DNA of 64,000 bases, taken from NCBI RefSeq assembly GCF_004364325.1, contig NZ_SOCP01000010.1, positions 62,001 to 126,000 of the forward strand, given 5' to 3'. Made by a program: the position numbers and the translations under genes. Origin of the DNA: Actinophytocola oryzae (GTDB taxonomy: Bacteria > Actinomycetota > Actinomycetes > Mycobacteriales > Pseudonocardiaceae). Under the pieces are notes generated by a model. The model worked only from the letters and a program-made list of their open reading frames with translations, made no database searches and had not been told where the DNA came from. Below, piece by piece: positions 56,134-63,966 of the stretch (position 1 is its first letter; each line of letters begins with the position of its first letter).

Positions 56134-56832
56134 ATGCCCGCACTGCTGCCGAAGACCGAGGACGTCAAGAAGGCCCGTGAGCAGGCCGTCGCCGTGCTCA
56201 GCACGGCCGCGGAAGGCATCCGCACGCCGCTGCTCGCCGCTCTCGGCGCCGGTGACCTGGCCACCCAGGCCGTGGTCGACGCCGTGAACAAGGCCCGCAC
56301 CAGGGTCAACGAGGGCACCACGTCCGCGAAGGGCGCGGTCGACACGCTGCCGAGGGACCTCGCGGGGCTGCGCGAGCGGGTGGACCCGGCCGAGCTGCGC
56401 AAGCTCGTCGATGAGTACACCGACGCCGCGCAGAAGCTGTACCACAAGCTCGCCGACCAGGGCGAGGACGCGTGGGGCAAGGTCAAGGCCCAGCCGCAGG
56501 TCAGCAGGACCATCGACCAGCTGGAGGAGGCCATCGCCGCGATGCAGGAGCGCGTCGGCGACGCCGCGGGGGACGCCCGCGAGCTGGCCGAGGAGGTCCT
56601 CGCGAAGGTGACCCGCCGGACCCGTTCCGTCGGCGAGAAGACCGCCCGCCGCGTCTCCGAGGCCGCCATGGACACCGCCGTGGCCGTCGAGCAGCTGGGT
56701 GACGACGCCGCGCACGAGGTGCGCAGCACGACCCGGAAGGCCGCCAACCGCACGGCGCAGGCCAAGGCCGCGCCGAAGAGCGCGGCGAACGCCCGCAGGA
56801 CCAACGGCGCGACGAAGCCGAACACCAAGTAA
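56134..56832 (+). CDS. hbhA: Heparin-binding haemagglutinin (HbhA)-like protein
   Basis: The 232-residue protein has the HbhA layout: a helical, coiled-coil-rich N-terminal part (EDVKKAREQAVAVLSTA..., up to about residue 170) and a basic Lys/Ala/Arg/Thr-rich tail (RKAANRTAQAKAAPKSAAN). In M. tuberculosis HbhA is a surface adhesin whose methylated Lys-rich tail binds heparan sulfate; it also touches lipid bodies. Here the tail is shorter in Lys than the mycobacterial KKAAPA repeats, so adhesion is not assured in a soil organism. ATG 56134 has AGGAG 8 nt upstream; a hairpin ends the gene at 56845-56878. Confidence 0.82.
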   Translation: MPALLPKTEDVKKAREQAVAVLSTAAEGIRTPLLAALGAGDLATQAVVDAVNKARTRVNEGTTSAKGAVDTLPRDLAGLRERVDPAELRKLVDEYTDAAQKLYHKLADQGEDAWGKVKAQPQVSRTIDQLEEAIAAMQERVGDAAGDARELAEEVLAKVTRRTRSVGEKTARRVSEAAMDTAVAVEQLGDDAAHEVRSTTRKAANRTAQAKAAPKSAANARRTNGATKPNTK

Positions 56833-56844
56833 CGTCGCAGGTCA

Positions 56845-56878
56845 CCGCCCCCGCCGCCGCACAGCGCGGCGGGGGCGG
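56845..56878 (+). terminator. Terminator hairpin of the HbhA gene
   Basis: CCGCCCCCGCCGC (56845-56857) and GCGGCGGGGGCGG (56866-56878) form a perfect 13-bp stem with an 8-nt loop, 12 bp after the HbhA stop. Confidence 0.7.
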
Positions 56879-56938
56879 AGTGCGTGTTATGCCCGGTCCC
56901 GCTGGTCACAGCCGCCGCCCCACACGTAGTCTTGAAGC

Positions 56939-57232
56939 GTGCCGGTCGAAGCGTTCGCGATCCTCGTGGTCATCAAATGGTGCGGAGTCCCCGTCGGGGT
57001 CTACGCGTTCATCCATGCCTTGATGCAGCGGCCGGACGCCTACACGGCCATCGACCGGATGACCAAGCCCGCCTGGCTGGGCATTACCGCGGGCGGCACC
57101 GTGGCGCTCATCCTCTTCGGGCTCACCGGGATCGGCTGGATCCTCTGGATCGCCGGCCTCGTCGCCACCCTCGTCTACATCGTGGATGTCCGGCCCCGTC
57201 TCATCGAAGTCCAGCGCGGCAACCGATGGTGA
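56939..57232 (+). CDS. DUF2516 small membrane protein
   Basis: The 97-residue protein has three hydrophobic segments (AFAILVVIKWCGVPVGVYAFIHAL; WLGITAGGTVALILFG; GWILWIAGLVATLVYIV) and the typical ending DVRPRLIEVQ. It corresponds to mycobacterial Rv0476, just behind hbhA. No function is known. The start GTG 56939 lacks a ribosome site; TAGTCT some 12 nt before could be a -10 for a leaderless mRNA. It overlaps the next gene by 7 bp. Confidence 0.83.
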   Translation: MPVEAFAILVVIKWCGVPVGVYAFIHALMQRPDAYTAIDRMTKPAWLGITAGGTVALILFGLTGIGWILWIAGLVATLVYIVDVRPRLIEVQRGNRW

Positions 57233-57771
57233 GCTGGACCATCGCGGGCTCGCTCACCGTCGTGCCCGCAGCGGAACACCCGGAGTTGCTCGCCGACCCG
57301 GTCGCGAAGGCCCTGGCCGCGCTGCACGATCCCGAACTGGTCGGCGTCACGGCCATCGACCCCGACCTCGCCGACACCGCCGCGTTCTGCGAGACCTACG
57401 GGTCGCCGCTGGACGCCTCGGCCAACTGCGTGGTCGTGGCGGGCAAGCGGGCCGGTGAGGAGCGGTTCGCCGCCTGTCTGGTCCTGGCCACCACCCGTGC
57501 GGACGTGAACGGGGTCGTCCGCAAGCGGCTCGACGTCCGGAAGGCGTCGTTCGCGCCGATGGACACGGCGGTCGAGCTGACGGGCATGGCCTACGGCGGG
57601 ATCACCCCGCTCGGGCTGCCCGCCGACTGGCCGATCCTCGTCGACGCCGCCGTGGCCGCCGCACCAGAGCTGGTCATCGGCAGCGGCATCCGCGCCGGCA
57701 AGATCCTCATCCCCGGCTCGGTCCTCGCGTCACTGCCCAACGCCGAAGTGGTCGAGGGCCTGGGCCGGTAG
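57226..57771 (+). CDS. YbaK/EbsC-type aminoacyl-tRNA deacylase-like protein
   Basis: The 181-residue product has the YbaK/ProX fold: DTAAFCETYGSPLDASANCVVVAGKR (residues 46-71) and LDVRKASFAPMDTAVELTGMAYGGITPLGLP with the catalytic-type Lys (about 105-125). Members remove mischarged amino acids from tRNA (for example Cys from tRNA-Pro). ATG 57226 lies 7 bp inside the preceding gene; GTG 57229 is the next codon. A start within the DUF2516 end shows translational coupling. Confidence 0.78.
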   Translation: MVSWTIAGSLTVVPAAEHPELLADPVAKALAALHDPELVGVTAIDPDLADTAAFCETYGSPLDASANCVVVAGKRAGEERFAACLVLATTRADVNGVVRKRLDVRKASFAPMDTAVELTGMAYGGITPLGLPADWPILVDAAVAAAPELVIGSGIRAGKILIPGSVLASLPNAEVVEGLGR

Positions 57772-57848
57772 GTCGTCGCGCTCGGTGACCGCCGACGCCA
57801 TCGAGTGAACGTGATCCCGTCGTCGTCGGGACGAACGCTCTGTTCGTC

Positions 57849-58331
57849 GTGATCCTCACGGCCATCCCCGATGACGACGGTGACGACGACGGTCGTCTGC
57901 GTGCGCTGCCCGGCTGCGACCCCGCCACGGTACGCAGGCCCCGCGGCCCCCGCAGGCAGGCGCCGAGGCTGCGGCTGGTCCCACCACCCGTCCCGGAGCC
58001 GCCACCCGAGCCGAGACAGCCTCCGCCCCCGGCACTGCGGCGGATGTTGCGGCTGGTTCTCGAGGCTCTCAACGGCCACCGGCCCGCCGCCCAGCTCGCG
58101 CCGGTGCTGCCCGCCGACGCCATCGACGACCTGGTCGGCCGGCAGCGCACCGCGAACGGCAGGCACGAGCTGCGGCGGGTGCTCCACTGCTACCCGTCAC
58201 CGACGGCCGTGGAGGCGAGCGTCGTCATCGACTACCTGGCACGCCCGGGCCTGCGGCGCACCTTCGCGGCGGCGACCCGGTTCGACCTGGAGGACGTCCG
58301 GTGGGTGTGCACGGTCTTCCGCCTGCTCTGA
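57849..58331 (+). CDS. Rv3235-family protein
   Basis: The 160-residue protein has a variable Pro/Arg-rich N-terminus (PPPVPEPPPEPRQPPPPALRR, residues 45-65) and a conserved C-terminal domain (RMLRLVLEALNGHRPAAQLAPVLP and DLEDVRWVCTVFRLL) typical of the Rv3235 family, whose members sit near secA in mycobacteria. Function is unknown. GTG 57849 (in gtgatcctcacg) is the likely start with no clear ribosome site. A two-way hairpin at 58342-58373 separates it from the convergent oxygenase gene. Confidence 0.65.
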   Translation: MILTAIPDDDGDDDGRLRALPGCDPATVRRPRGPRRQAPRLRLVPPPVPEPPPEPRQPPPPALRRMLRLVLEALNGHRPAAQLAPVLPADAIDDLVGRQRTANGRHELRRVLHCYPSPTAVEASVVIDYLARPGLRRTFAAATRFDLEDVRWVCTVFRLL

Positions 58332-58341
58332 GCGAATGGAC

Positions 58342-58373
58342 GGGCGGAGAGTCCCGGTCGGGACCCTCCGCCC
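58342..58373. terminator. Two-way terminator hairpin
   Basis: GGGCGGAGAGTCCCG (58342-58356) and CGGGACCCTCCGCCC (58359-58373) pair over 15 bp with one mismatch around a 2-nt loop; it lies between convergent gene ends. Confidence 0.65.
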
Positions 58374-58414
58374 TCGATAGGTTGCTCGGTACGTGCCCCG
58401 TGTGGAAGACGTCG

Positions 58415-59359
58415 CTACGGCCTGCGGGGTTGCCCCACTTCGGCGAACAGCTCGGGGAAGACCTTGGCCACCTTCGCCGTCAGGTACTCGCCGTAGGTGC
58501 CCGTGAACGCCAGTGGCGACTCCCCGTCCCAGCGTCGTCTCCCGTCGGGAGCTGTCGCGGCTCTCGACGGCAGTGGCGGGACCTCGGCGGTGAAGTCGGG
58601 GTCGAAGAAGAACGGGAAGGACAATCGGTCCCTGCCTGAGGTGTTGCGGACACGGTGTGGTGTCGACCTATACCAGCCGTTCGTCAGCCGTTCCAGCATG
58701 TCGCCGATGTTGCACACGAAGGTGTCAGGCAGCGGGGGTGCGTCCAGCCAACCGCGCGGGGTGTGGACCTGCAAACCGCCGTTGTCGTCCTGCAGCAGCA
58801 GCGTGAGCAGGCCGTAGTCCGTGTGTTCGCCGACGCCCCAACCCCCGTCGCCACCCGGCGGGTAGTGGAAGATCCGGAAGAGCACGGTCGGGTCCGCCGT
58901 GTAGCCGGCGGAGAAGTAGTCGGCAGGCAGGTCCAGGCTCAGCGCCACACCACGCATCACCTCCTGGGCGACACGGGTCAGCTCGTCGAGGTAGGTCAGG
59001 ACCAGTCCGCGCAGCTCCGGGACCTGCCGGGGGAACAGGTTGGGGCCGTGCAGGGGAAGCGGGTGGCCCTCGGGCAGTTCGGCACCGAAGTACAGGCCCT
59101 CCTTGAGGTCCGGCTCGCCCGAGGTCAGCTCGCCGCCCACCGGGAACCAGCCGCGCCACGCCGGTCCGCCACGGGCCATGGCGATCTCCCGCTTCCCGGT
59201 TTCCGGCAGGGCGAAGAACTCGCGCGCCGCGCGGTCCAGTCCGGACCTCAGCGCGGGCGGGACTCCGTGGCCCGACAGGTAGAAGAAGCCGGTGGACGTG
59301 CACGCGTCCGCGATCCGTCCCGGCACGTCCGGCGACCGCAGGTCGATCACCGGAAGCAC
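58415..59359 (-). CDS. 2-oxoglutarate/Fe(II)-dependent oxygenase (IPNS-like family)
   Basis: The 314-residue protein has the DIOX_N start ([28 protein letters not shown], residues 24-51) and a 2OG-Fe(II) core with His-x-Asp in [12 protein letters not shown] (about 178-189), the third His in YRSTPHRV (about 232-239) and the 2OG-binding Arg-x-Ser in [10 protein letters not shown] (about 244-253). Such enzymes hydroxylate, desaturate or cyclise small molecules. GTG 59359 is next to the stop of PurU (59360), so the two may be co-transcribed. The substrate is unknown. Confidence 0.83.
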   Translation of the reverse strand: MLPVIDLRSPDVPGRIADACTSTGFFYLSGHGVPPALRSGLDRAAREFFALPETGKREIAMARGGPAWRGWFPVGGELTSGEPDLKEGLYFGAELPEGHPLPLHGPNLFPRQVPELRGLVLTYLDELTRVAQEVMRGVALSLDLPADYFSAGYTADPTVLFRIFHYPPGGDGGWGVGEHTDYGLLTLLLQDDNGGLQVHTPRGWLDAPPLPDTFVCNIGDMLERLTNGWYRSTPHRVRNTSGRDRLSFPFFFDPDFTAEVPPLPSRAATAPDGRRRWDGESPLAFTGTYGEYLTAKVAKVFPELFAEVGQPRRP

Positions 59360-60211
59360 CTAGAACACCACGGTCTTGTTGCCGTGTACCAGGATCCGGT
59401 TCTCCAGGTGCCAGCGCAGACCGCGTGCCAGCACCACCTTCTCGATGTCGCGGCCCTTGCGGACCATGTCCGGGATCGAGTCGCCGTGACCCACCCGGAT
59501 CACGTCCTGGTCGATGATCGGGCCCGCGTCCAGCTCAGCGGTGACGTAGTGGCACGTCGCGCCGATCAGCTTCACGCCGCGCCGGTGGGCCTGGTGGTAC
59601 GGCTTCGCGCCGACGAAGGACGGCAGGAAGCTGTGGTGGATGTTCAGTGCCCTGCCCGCCCACTCCGAACACAGGTGGGCCGGGAGGATCTGCATGAACC
59701 GCGCCAGCACGATCGCGTGCGGGTCCGTCTCCGCCACCAGCTTCGCCACCTCCGCGAACGCCGCCTCCTTGCCCTCGGCGGGGAACGGGATGTGGTGGAA
59801 GGGAATCCCGTGTGCCTCGGTGATGGTCGCCAGGTCGGGGTGGTTGGCGATCACCGCGGCGACGTCCACCTCCAGCTCACCGGACGCGACCCGGCCCAGG
59901 ATGTCGTACAGGCAGTGGCCCTCCTTCGACACCATGATCACCACGCGGCGGCGCACACCCGTGTCGAGGACCTGCCACGTGCCGTCCAGGCCCGCCACCG
60001 CGGCGGCGAACCTCGACCGCAGCTCGTCCGCGTCGAACGGCAGGGAGTCGGCGGCCACCTCCTGGCGGGTGAAGAACCAGCCCGTGTCCTGGTCGGTGTG
60101 GTAGGCGGCCTCGACGATCGTGCCGCCGACCTCGGCGAGGAACGACGCGATGGTCGCCACGATGCCGATGCGGTCGGGGCAGCCGAAGGTGATCACGTAA
60201 CGACGGGGCAT
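59360..60211 (-). CDS. purU: Formyltetrahydrofolate deformylase
   Basis: The 283-residue protein has an N-terminal ACT domain (RYVITFGCPDRIGIVATIASFLAE, residues 4-27) and a formyl-transferase domain with the conserved ALNIHHSFLPSFVGAKPYHQAHRRGVKLIGATCHYVT (about 193-230), including the catalytic Asn-x-His-x-Ser and a downstream Asp. PurU hydrolyses 10-formyl-THF to THF and formate, balancing the C1 pool. Length and motifs are complete. ATG 60211 is at the right place; the adjacent oxygenase follows without a gap. Confidence 0.9.
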   Translation of the reverse strand: MPRRYVITFGCPDRIGIVATIASFLAEVGGTIVEAAYHTDQDTGWFFTRQEVAADSLPFDADELRSRFAAAVAGLDGTWQVLDTGVRRRVVIMVSKEGHCLYDILGRVASGELEVDVAAVIANHPDLATITEAHGIPFHHIPFPAEGKEAAFAEVAKLVAETDPHAIVLARFMQILPAHLCSEWAGRALNIHHSFLPSFVGAKPYHQAHRRGVKLIGATCHYVTAELDAGPIIDQDVIRVGHGDSIPDMVRKGRDIEKVVLARGLRWHLENRILVHGNKTVVF

Positions 60212-60221
60212 GAGGAACCTT

Positions 60222-60935
60222 TCACGGAGTGCGCAGAGCGGCGACGAGCGTTGGGTCTCCCCCGACGACGGCGGAGCTCGGCCGCCCCCACACGGCCCGG
60301 TAGACGGCGTCCGCGGTGCCGACGACCGACGCGTCGGCGTCGACCACGGTCGCCGGGCCGATCTCGGGTGCCGCGCCCGGCGTCAGCGTGGCGAGCCACG
60401 CCCTGCCCGCGTCGGCGGCGTGGAACAGCACGGTCCCGCCGACCTCGATCCGGTCGCGGATCATGAGCGTGAGTGCCTCGTCGGCGCCGTCCGCGGCGAA
60501 GTCGGGTGCGTAGGTCAGGTGGTCGACGGTGTCCCCGTACGCGGCGTGCTCGGCGTCGAGCCGGTGGATGGCGGTCTCGTGTGCCTGCCTGCGAGCCCAG
60601 AACCGGACCGTCTTGTCATTCCCGAACGCCCACACCGCCGCGTCCGGGCCGCGCTCACGCAGCCCGGTGAGCATGGTGTCCAGCCTGTCGTCGAAGAACG
60701 GGACCACGGCGTCCCACTCCTCCGGCGGTCGCTCCCGGGTCGGCCGTTCGGCGCCCGGGTCGGTGTCGAGTGCGCCGATGACCCAGCTGTAGACCCGCGC
60801 GAGATGCGCGACGAGTCGTCGTACGTCCCACCCTGGAGTGGTCGGCACCGCCGTGTCGGGGCCGGCCGTGACCGCCGCGGCACGGAACGCGTCCGCCTGC
60901 TCCCGTATCTGCTCGAGGTAAGCACTGAACTCCAC
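60222..60935 (-). CDS. Mycothiol-dependent maleylpyruvate isomerase-type protein
   Basis: The 237-residue protein has the DinB/MDMPI fold: EFSAYLEQIREQADAFRAAA (helix 1), TPGWDVRRLVAHLARVYSWVIG with the metal-binding His (about 33-54), FWARRQAHETAIHRLDAE with the later His residues (about 111-128), and a C-terminal domain. These enzymes bind Zn and use mycothiol, the actinobacterial thiol. Its place 10 bp before PurU suggests a loose operon. Substrate unknown. Confidence 0.83.
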   Translation of the reverse strand: MEFSAYLEQIREQADAFRAAAVTAGPDTAVPTTPGWDVRRLVAHLARVYSWVIGALDTDPGAERPTRERPPEEWDAVVPFFDDRLDTMLTGLRERGPDAAVWAFGNDKTVRFWARRQAHETAIHRLDAEHAAYGDTVDHLTYAPDFAADGADEALTLMIRDRIEVGGTVLFHAADAGRAWLATLTPGAAPEIGPATVVDADASVVGTADAVYRAVWGRPSSAVVGGDPTLVAALRTP

Positions 60936-60976
60936 GTGCCAAGACCCTAGTGGTGGCGAGGGTAGATTGGATGATC

Positions 60977-61537
60977 ATGCGCAAGCTCGTCTACCTCGTC
61001 GCGTCCACCATCGACGGTCACATCGCCGCGCCGGGCGGTGGCGACCCGACCGGGATCTGGCCCATGCCGCCCGAGTACATCTCCTACCTCGTCGAGGAGT
61101 TCCCCGAGACGCTGCCGGGGCCCGCGCGCGAGGCCATGGGCATCACGGCGGAGGGCACCCACTTCGACACGGTCGTCGAGGGACGCGGCAGCTTCGAGGT
61201 CGGCCTCGCGGCGGGCCTCCAGGACGCCTACCCGCACCTGCGCCACCTCGTGTTCTCGCGGACGCTGACGAGCGAGCACGTCGAGGTCGTGTCCACCGAT
61301 CCGGGGGCGCGGGTCCGGGAGCTGAAGCAGGAGAGGGGCAAGGACATCTGGCTGGTCGGCGGTGCCACGCTCGCCGGAGCGCTCTACGACGAGATCGACC
61401 GGCTGGTCGTCAAGCTCGGGCCGCTCACCATCGGCACCGGCATGCCGTTCCTCCGGCACGGGTTCGCGCAGGTCGACTGGCGGCTCACCGCGTACGACCG
61501 GGCGGGCGACGCGCTGGTCATCACCTACGACCGGTGA
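60977..61537 (+). CDS. Dihydrofolate reductase/RibD C-terminal-type reductase
   Basis: The 186-residue product has the RibD_C/DHFR-like fold: MRKLVYLVASTIDGHIAAPGG (residues 1-21), HLVFSRTLTSEHVEVVS, IWLVGGATLAGALYDE (NADPH-site glycines, about 123-138) and LRHGFAQVDWRLTAY. It is not thymidylate-pathway DHFR; the active-site Asp-28-like residue is uncertain. ATG 60977 was chosen because the family starts directly; ATG 60971 adds two residues. It diverges from the isomerase-type gene with about 40 bp between. Confidence 0.75.
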   Translation: MRKLVYLVASTIDGHIAAPGGGDPTGIWPMPPEYISYLVEEFPETLPGPAREAMGITAEGTHFDTVVEGRGSFEVGLAAGLQDAYPHLRHLVFSRTLTSEHVEVVSTDPGARVRELKQERGKDIWLVGGATLAGALYDEIDRLVVKLGPLTIGTGMPFLRHGFAQVDWRLTAYDRAGDALVITYDR

Positions 61538-61560
61538 GGGGATCTGCAGCTCCCCCCACC
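61533..61560. terminator. Short hairpin between convergent genes
   Basis: GGTGAGGGG (61533-61541) and CCCCCCACC (61552-61560) pair over 9 bp with one mismatch; the left arm contains the reductase stop codon. A modest two-way terminator candidate. Confidence 0.4.
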
Positions 61561-61561
61561 G

Positions 61562-62314
61562 CTAGAGCCGGGCCTGCGCGTAGGCGGCCATGGCCGCGCG
61601 CATGAACTCCGCGAGGCGCGGGTCCGTCCGGTCGAAGTTCGCGCGGAACCTCGGGTCGTCGGCGTACAGGTCGCCGAGGCCCGTGTAGGACTCGCGGTTG
61701 GGCGTCCAGTAGCCACAGAGCCAGCGGTAGTGGCCGTCGAGCGCGTCGAGCACCTCGGCGTCCCCCGGCTGGTGGCCGGCGTCGATCAGGGCGACGAGTG
61801 TGCCGACCTGCTCGGCCCACTGCCGGCCCTGCGACTGCCACCACTCCTTCGACTTGCCCCTGACGTGCGCGTTGGCGGCGTCGACCTGCTCGGCACCCCA
61901 GCGCTGTCGCGCCTCCTCGGTCAGCTCCGCCTGCTTCGCGGAGTCGAAACCCTCGAACCAGTGGTCCATCGATGTCACGTTCTCACCTCCTTCCAGCTCC
62001 TCGATGGTGCGGGTGACGGTCCTCGCGAGCCGCGCGAAGCGGTCGCGCTCGGCCAGGAGCCACCCCCGGTGCATCCTCAGCACCTCGGCCTGGTCGCGGC
62101 CGTGCCGGACGATCTCCTTGATCGCGTCCAGCCCGAGCCCCAGCTCCCGCATGACCAGGATCTGCTGCAGCCGCAGCAGCTGCTCCTGCTCGTAGTAGCG
62201 GTAGCCGTTGCCGCCGACCCACGCGGGCGGCAGCAACCCGATCTCGTCGTAGTGCCGCAGCGTGCGGGACGTCACCTTCGACATCCGCGCCACCTGCGCG
62301 ATCGACCAGGCCAT
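61562..62314 (-). CDS. MerR-family regulator with TipAS-type antibiotic-binding domain
   Basis: The 250-residue protein has a MerR HTH (WSIAQVARMSKVTSRTLRHYDEIGLLPPAWVGGNGYRYYEQEQLLRLQQILVMRELG, residues 3-59), a dimerisation coil and a TipAS-like globin-type C-terminal domain (WFEGFDSAKQAELTEEARQRWG and YADDPRFRANFDRTDPRLAEFM, about 118-245). TipA proteins sense thiopeptide-like antibiotics. ATG 62314 follows a leaderless promoter. The operator in a 19-bp spacer (62331-62345) marks classic MerR control of its own gene. Confidence 0.87.
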   Translation of the reverse strand: MAWSIAQVARMSKVTSRTLRHYDEIGLLPPAWVGGNGYRYYEQEQLLRLQQILVMRELGLGLDAIKEIVRHGRDQAEVLRMHRGWLLAERDRFARLARTVTRTIEELEGGENVTSMDHWFEGFDSAKQAELTEEARQRWGAEQVDAANAHVRGKSKEWWQSQGRQWAEQVGTLVALIDAGHQPGDAEVLDALDGHYRWLCGYWTPNRESYTGLGDLYADDPRFRANFDRTDPRLAEFMRAAMAAYAQARL

Positions 62315-62320
62315 GTGCCC

Positions 62321-62351
62321 ACGGTAGAAGTTGACGCAGCGTCAATGTCAA
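62321..62351 (-). promoter_or_regulatory. MerR-type promoter with operator inside a 19-bp spacer
   Basis: On the minus strand TTGACA (62351-62346), a 19-bp spacer and TACCGT (62326-62321) precede ATG 62314. The palindrome TTGACGC-A-GCGTCAA (62331-62345) lies wholly inside the spacer. This long-spacer arrangement is the hallmark of promoters activated by MerR proteins through DNA twisting. Confidence 0.75.
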
Positions 62352-62366
62352 CCGCAGACTTCGTCC

Positions 62367-63191
62367 ATGCGGGAGCGGTCGTTGGCGAGCCTGGTGGGCA
62401 CCGCCGTCGGGGACGCGTACGGCGAGCGGCTCCACCTCGAGCGCAGGCGCCGGGAGCTGTCCGACCCGTGGCGGTGGACCGACGACACCGAGATGGCGTG
62501 CTCGGTCTTCCACGTCCTGGACACCCACGGCCACCTCGACCCGGACGCCCTGGCCGCGAGCTTCGTCGCGCACTACGACATCGGCCGCGGCTACGGCCCC
62601 GGTGTCGACGCGATGATGCGCCGGGTCGAGGAGGGCGCGAGCCTCCGCGAGCTGGCGGCACGCTCGTTCGACGGCACCGGCTCCTGGGGCAACGGTGGCG
62701 CCATGCGCGCCGCGCCGCTCGGTGCGTGGTTCACCGGCGACCCGGCCCGCGCGGCCACCGAGGCCGACGCCGCCGCCCGTGTCACCCACACCCATCCGGA
62801 GGGCGTGGCCGGTGCGGTCGCCGTCGCGGTGGCCGCCGCCGTGCCACCAGCCGAGCTGTTCGACGCGGTCCTCGCGCACACCCCGCCGGGCGAGGTGCGT
62901 GACGGCGTCCGCCGGGCCGCGGACCTGCCCGACGCGGCACCCGAGGATGCCGCCAAGGCGCTGGGCATCGGCCGCAGGCTGAGCGCCCCGGACACCGTGC
63001 CGCTGGCACTGTGGGTGGTCGCCCGTCACCCGGACGATTACGAGGCGGCGATCCGAACGGTCGCTCCGCTCGCCCACGACGTCGACACGCTGTGCGCGAT
63101 CGTCGGCGGCGTCATCGCGGGCCGCGTCGGTGTCGACGGCATCCCGCACGGCTGGCTGCGAGCCACCGAACCGCTGCCTAGCTGGGTCTGA
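62367..63191 (+). CDS. ADP-ribosylglycohydrolase family protein
   Basis: The 274-residue protein has the di-magnesium ADP-ribosylglycohydrolase sites: ASLVGTAVGDAYGERL (residues 6-21), WTDDTEMACS (Thr-Asp-Asp, about 36-45), GSWGNGGAMRAAPLG (about 109-123) and LAHDVDTLCAIVGGVIAG (His-Asp-x-Asp-Thr, about 233-250). Such enzymes remove ADP-ribose from arginine or other groups. ATG 62367 is used. It diverges from the MerR/TipA-like gene and its 3' end overlaps the next minus gene by 14 bp. Confidence 0.85.
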   Translation: MRERSLASLVGTAVGDAYGERLHLERRRRELSDPWRWTDDTEMACSVFHVLDTHGHLDPDALAASFVAHYDIGRGYGPGVDAMMRRVEEGASLRELAARSFDGTGSWGNGGAMRAAPLGAWFTGDPARAATEADAAARVTHTHPEGVAGAVAVAVAAAVPPAELFDAVLAHTPPGEVRDGVRRAADLPDAAPEDAAKALGIGRRLSAPDTVPLALWVVARHPDDYEAAIRTVAPLAHDVDTLCAIVGGVIAGRVGVDGIPHGWLRATEPLPSWV

Positions 63192-63966
63192 CGGCGTCCC
63201 AGTCCAGCGTGACCTCGCCGAGGCGCCAACGCCGCCGCCGGTCCAGCACGGGCCAGTCCGCCGCCAGGAGCGCCACCGCCTCGGTCCAGCGGGCACGCGG
63301 TCCGAAGTTCGCGAACGGCGCCGCGTGGGCCCAGCAGCGGTCCAGCGCGGTGAACAGGGCGTGCACGCGCTCGCCGGGCACGTTCCGGTGGATCAGCACC
63401 TTCGGCAGCCGTTCGGCCAGGTCGGCGGGGCTCTCGAGGTCGGAGGGCAGGCACGCCAGCGTGAGGGTGCGCGGGCCCGCCGCGTCGAGCGTGACCCAGC
63501 AGCAGCGTCTGCCCAGCTCGTCGCAGGTGCCCTCGACCAGGAGACCGCCGGGCGCGAGCTTGTCGGTCATGGTCGCCCACGCCGCCGCGACCTCGGCCTC
63601 CTCGTACTGGCGCAGCACGTTGAACGCCCGCACCAGCGCGGGCCGTGTCCCGGCCAGCTCGAACCCGCCGCGCCGGAAGTCCAGGCGGGGCGGGTCGGCC
63701 GCGGGCAGCGCGGCCGTCACCCGTTCGGTGTCGATCTCCAGCCCGAGGACCCGCACGGCCGCCACCGACGACAGCCGCCGCGCCAGCCCGACGGTCGTGA
63801 CCGGCGACGCCCCGTACCCGAGGTCCACGACCAGCGCGTCGGCGGCGAGGACGTCGCGGACCCACGGCGTGCCCGTGATCCAGCGGTCACTTCGCCGCAG
63901 GCGGTTGGGGTTGGTGGTGCCGCGGGTCGGGTTGCCGAGCGGCCTCAGGCGTGCTCGGCCAGCCAC
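63178..63966 (-). CDS. Class I SAM-dependent methyltransferase-like protein
   Basis: The 262-residue protein has a motif I-like ADALVVDLGYGASPVTT (about residues 42-58), the acidic strand-2 end VLGLEIDTERV (about 72-82) and PGGLLVEGTCDELGRRCCW in the centre. It is found as a conserved actinobacterial family with unknown substrate. The GTG 63966 overlaps the end of the upstream gene by 22 bp. The C-terminus is Arg-rich and ends in RWRLGEVTLDWDAVRPS. Confidence 0.72.
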   Translation of the reverse strand: MAGRARLRPLGNPTRGTTNPNRLRRSDRWITGTPWVRDVLAADALVVDLGYGASPVTTVGLARRLSSVAAVRVLGLEIDTERVTAALPAADPPRLDFRRGGFELAGTRPALVRAFNVLRQYEEAEVAAAWATMTDKLAPGGLLVEGTCDELGRRCCWVTLDAAGPRTLTLACLPSDLESPADLAERLPKVLIHRNVPGERVHALFTALDRCWAHAAPFANFGPRARWTEAVALLAADWPVLDRRRRWRLGEVTLDWDAVRPS

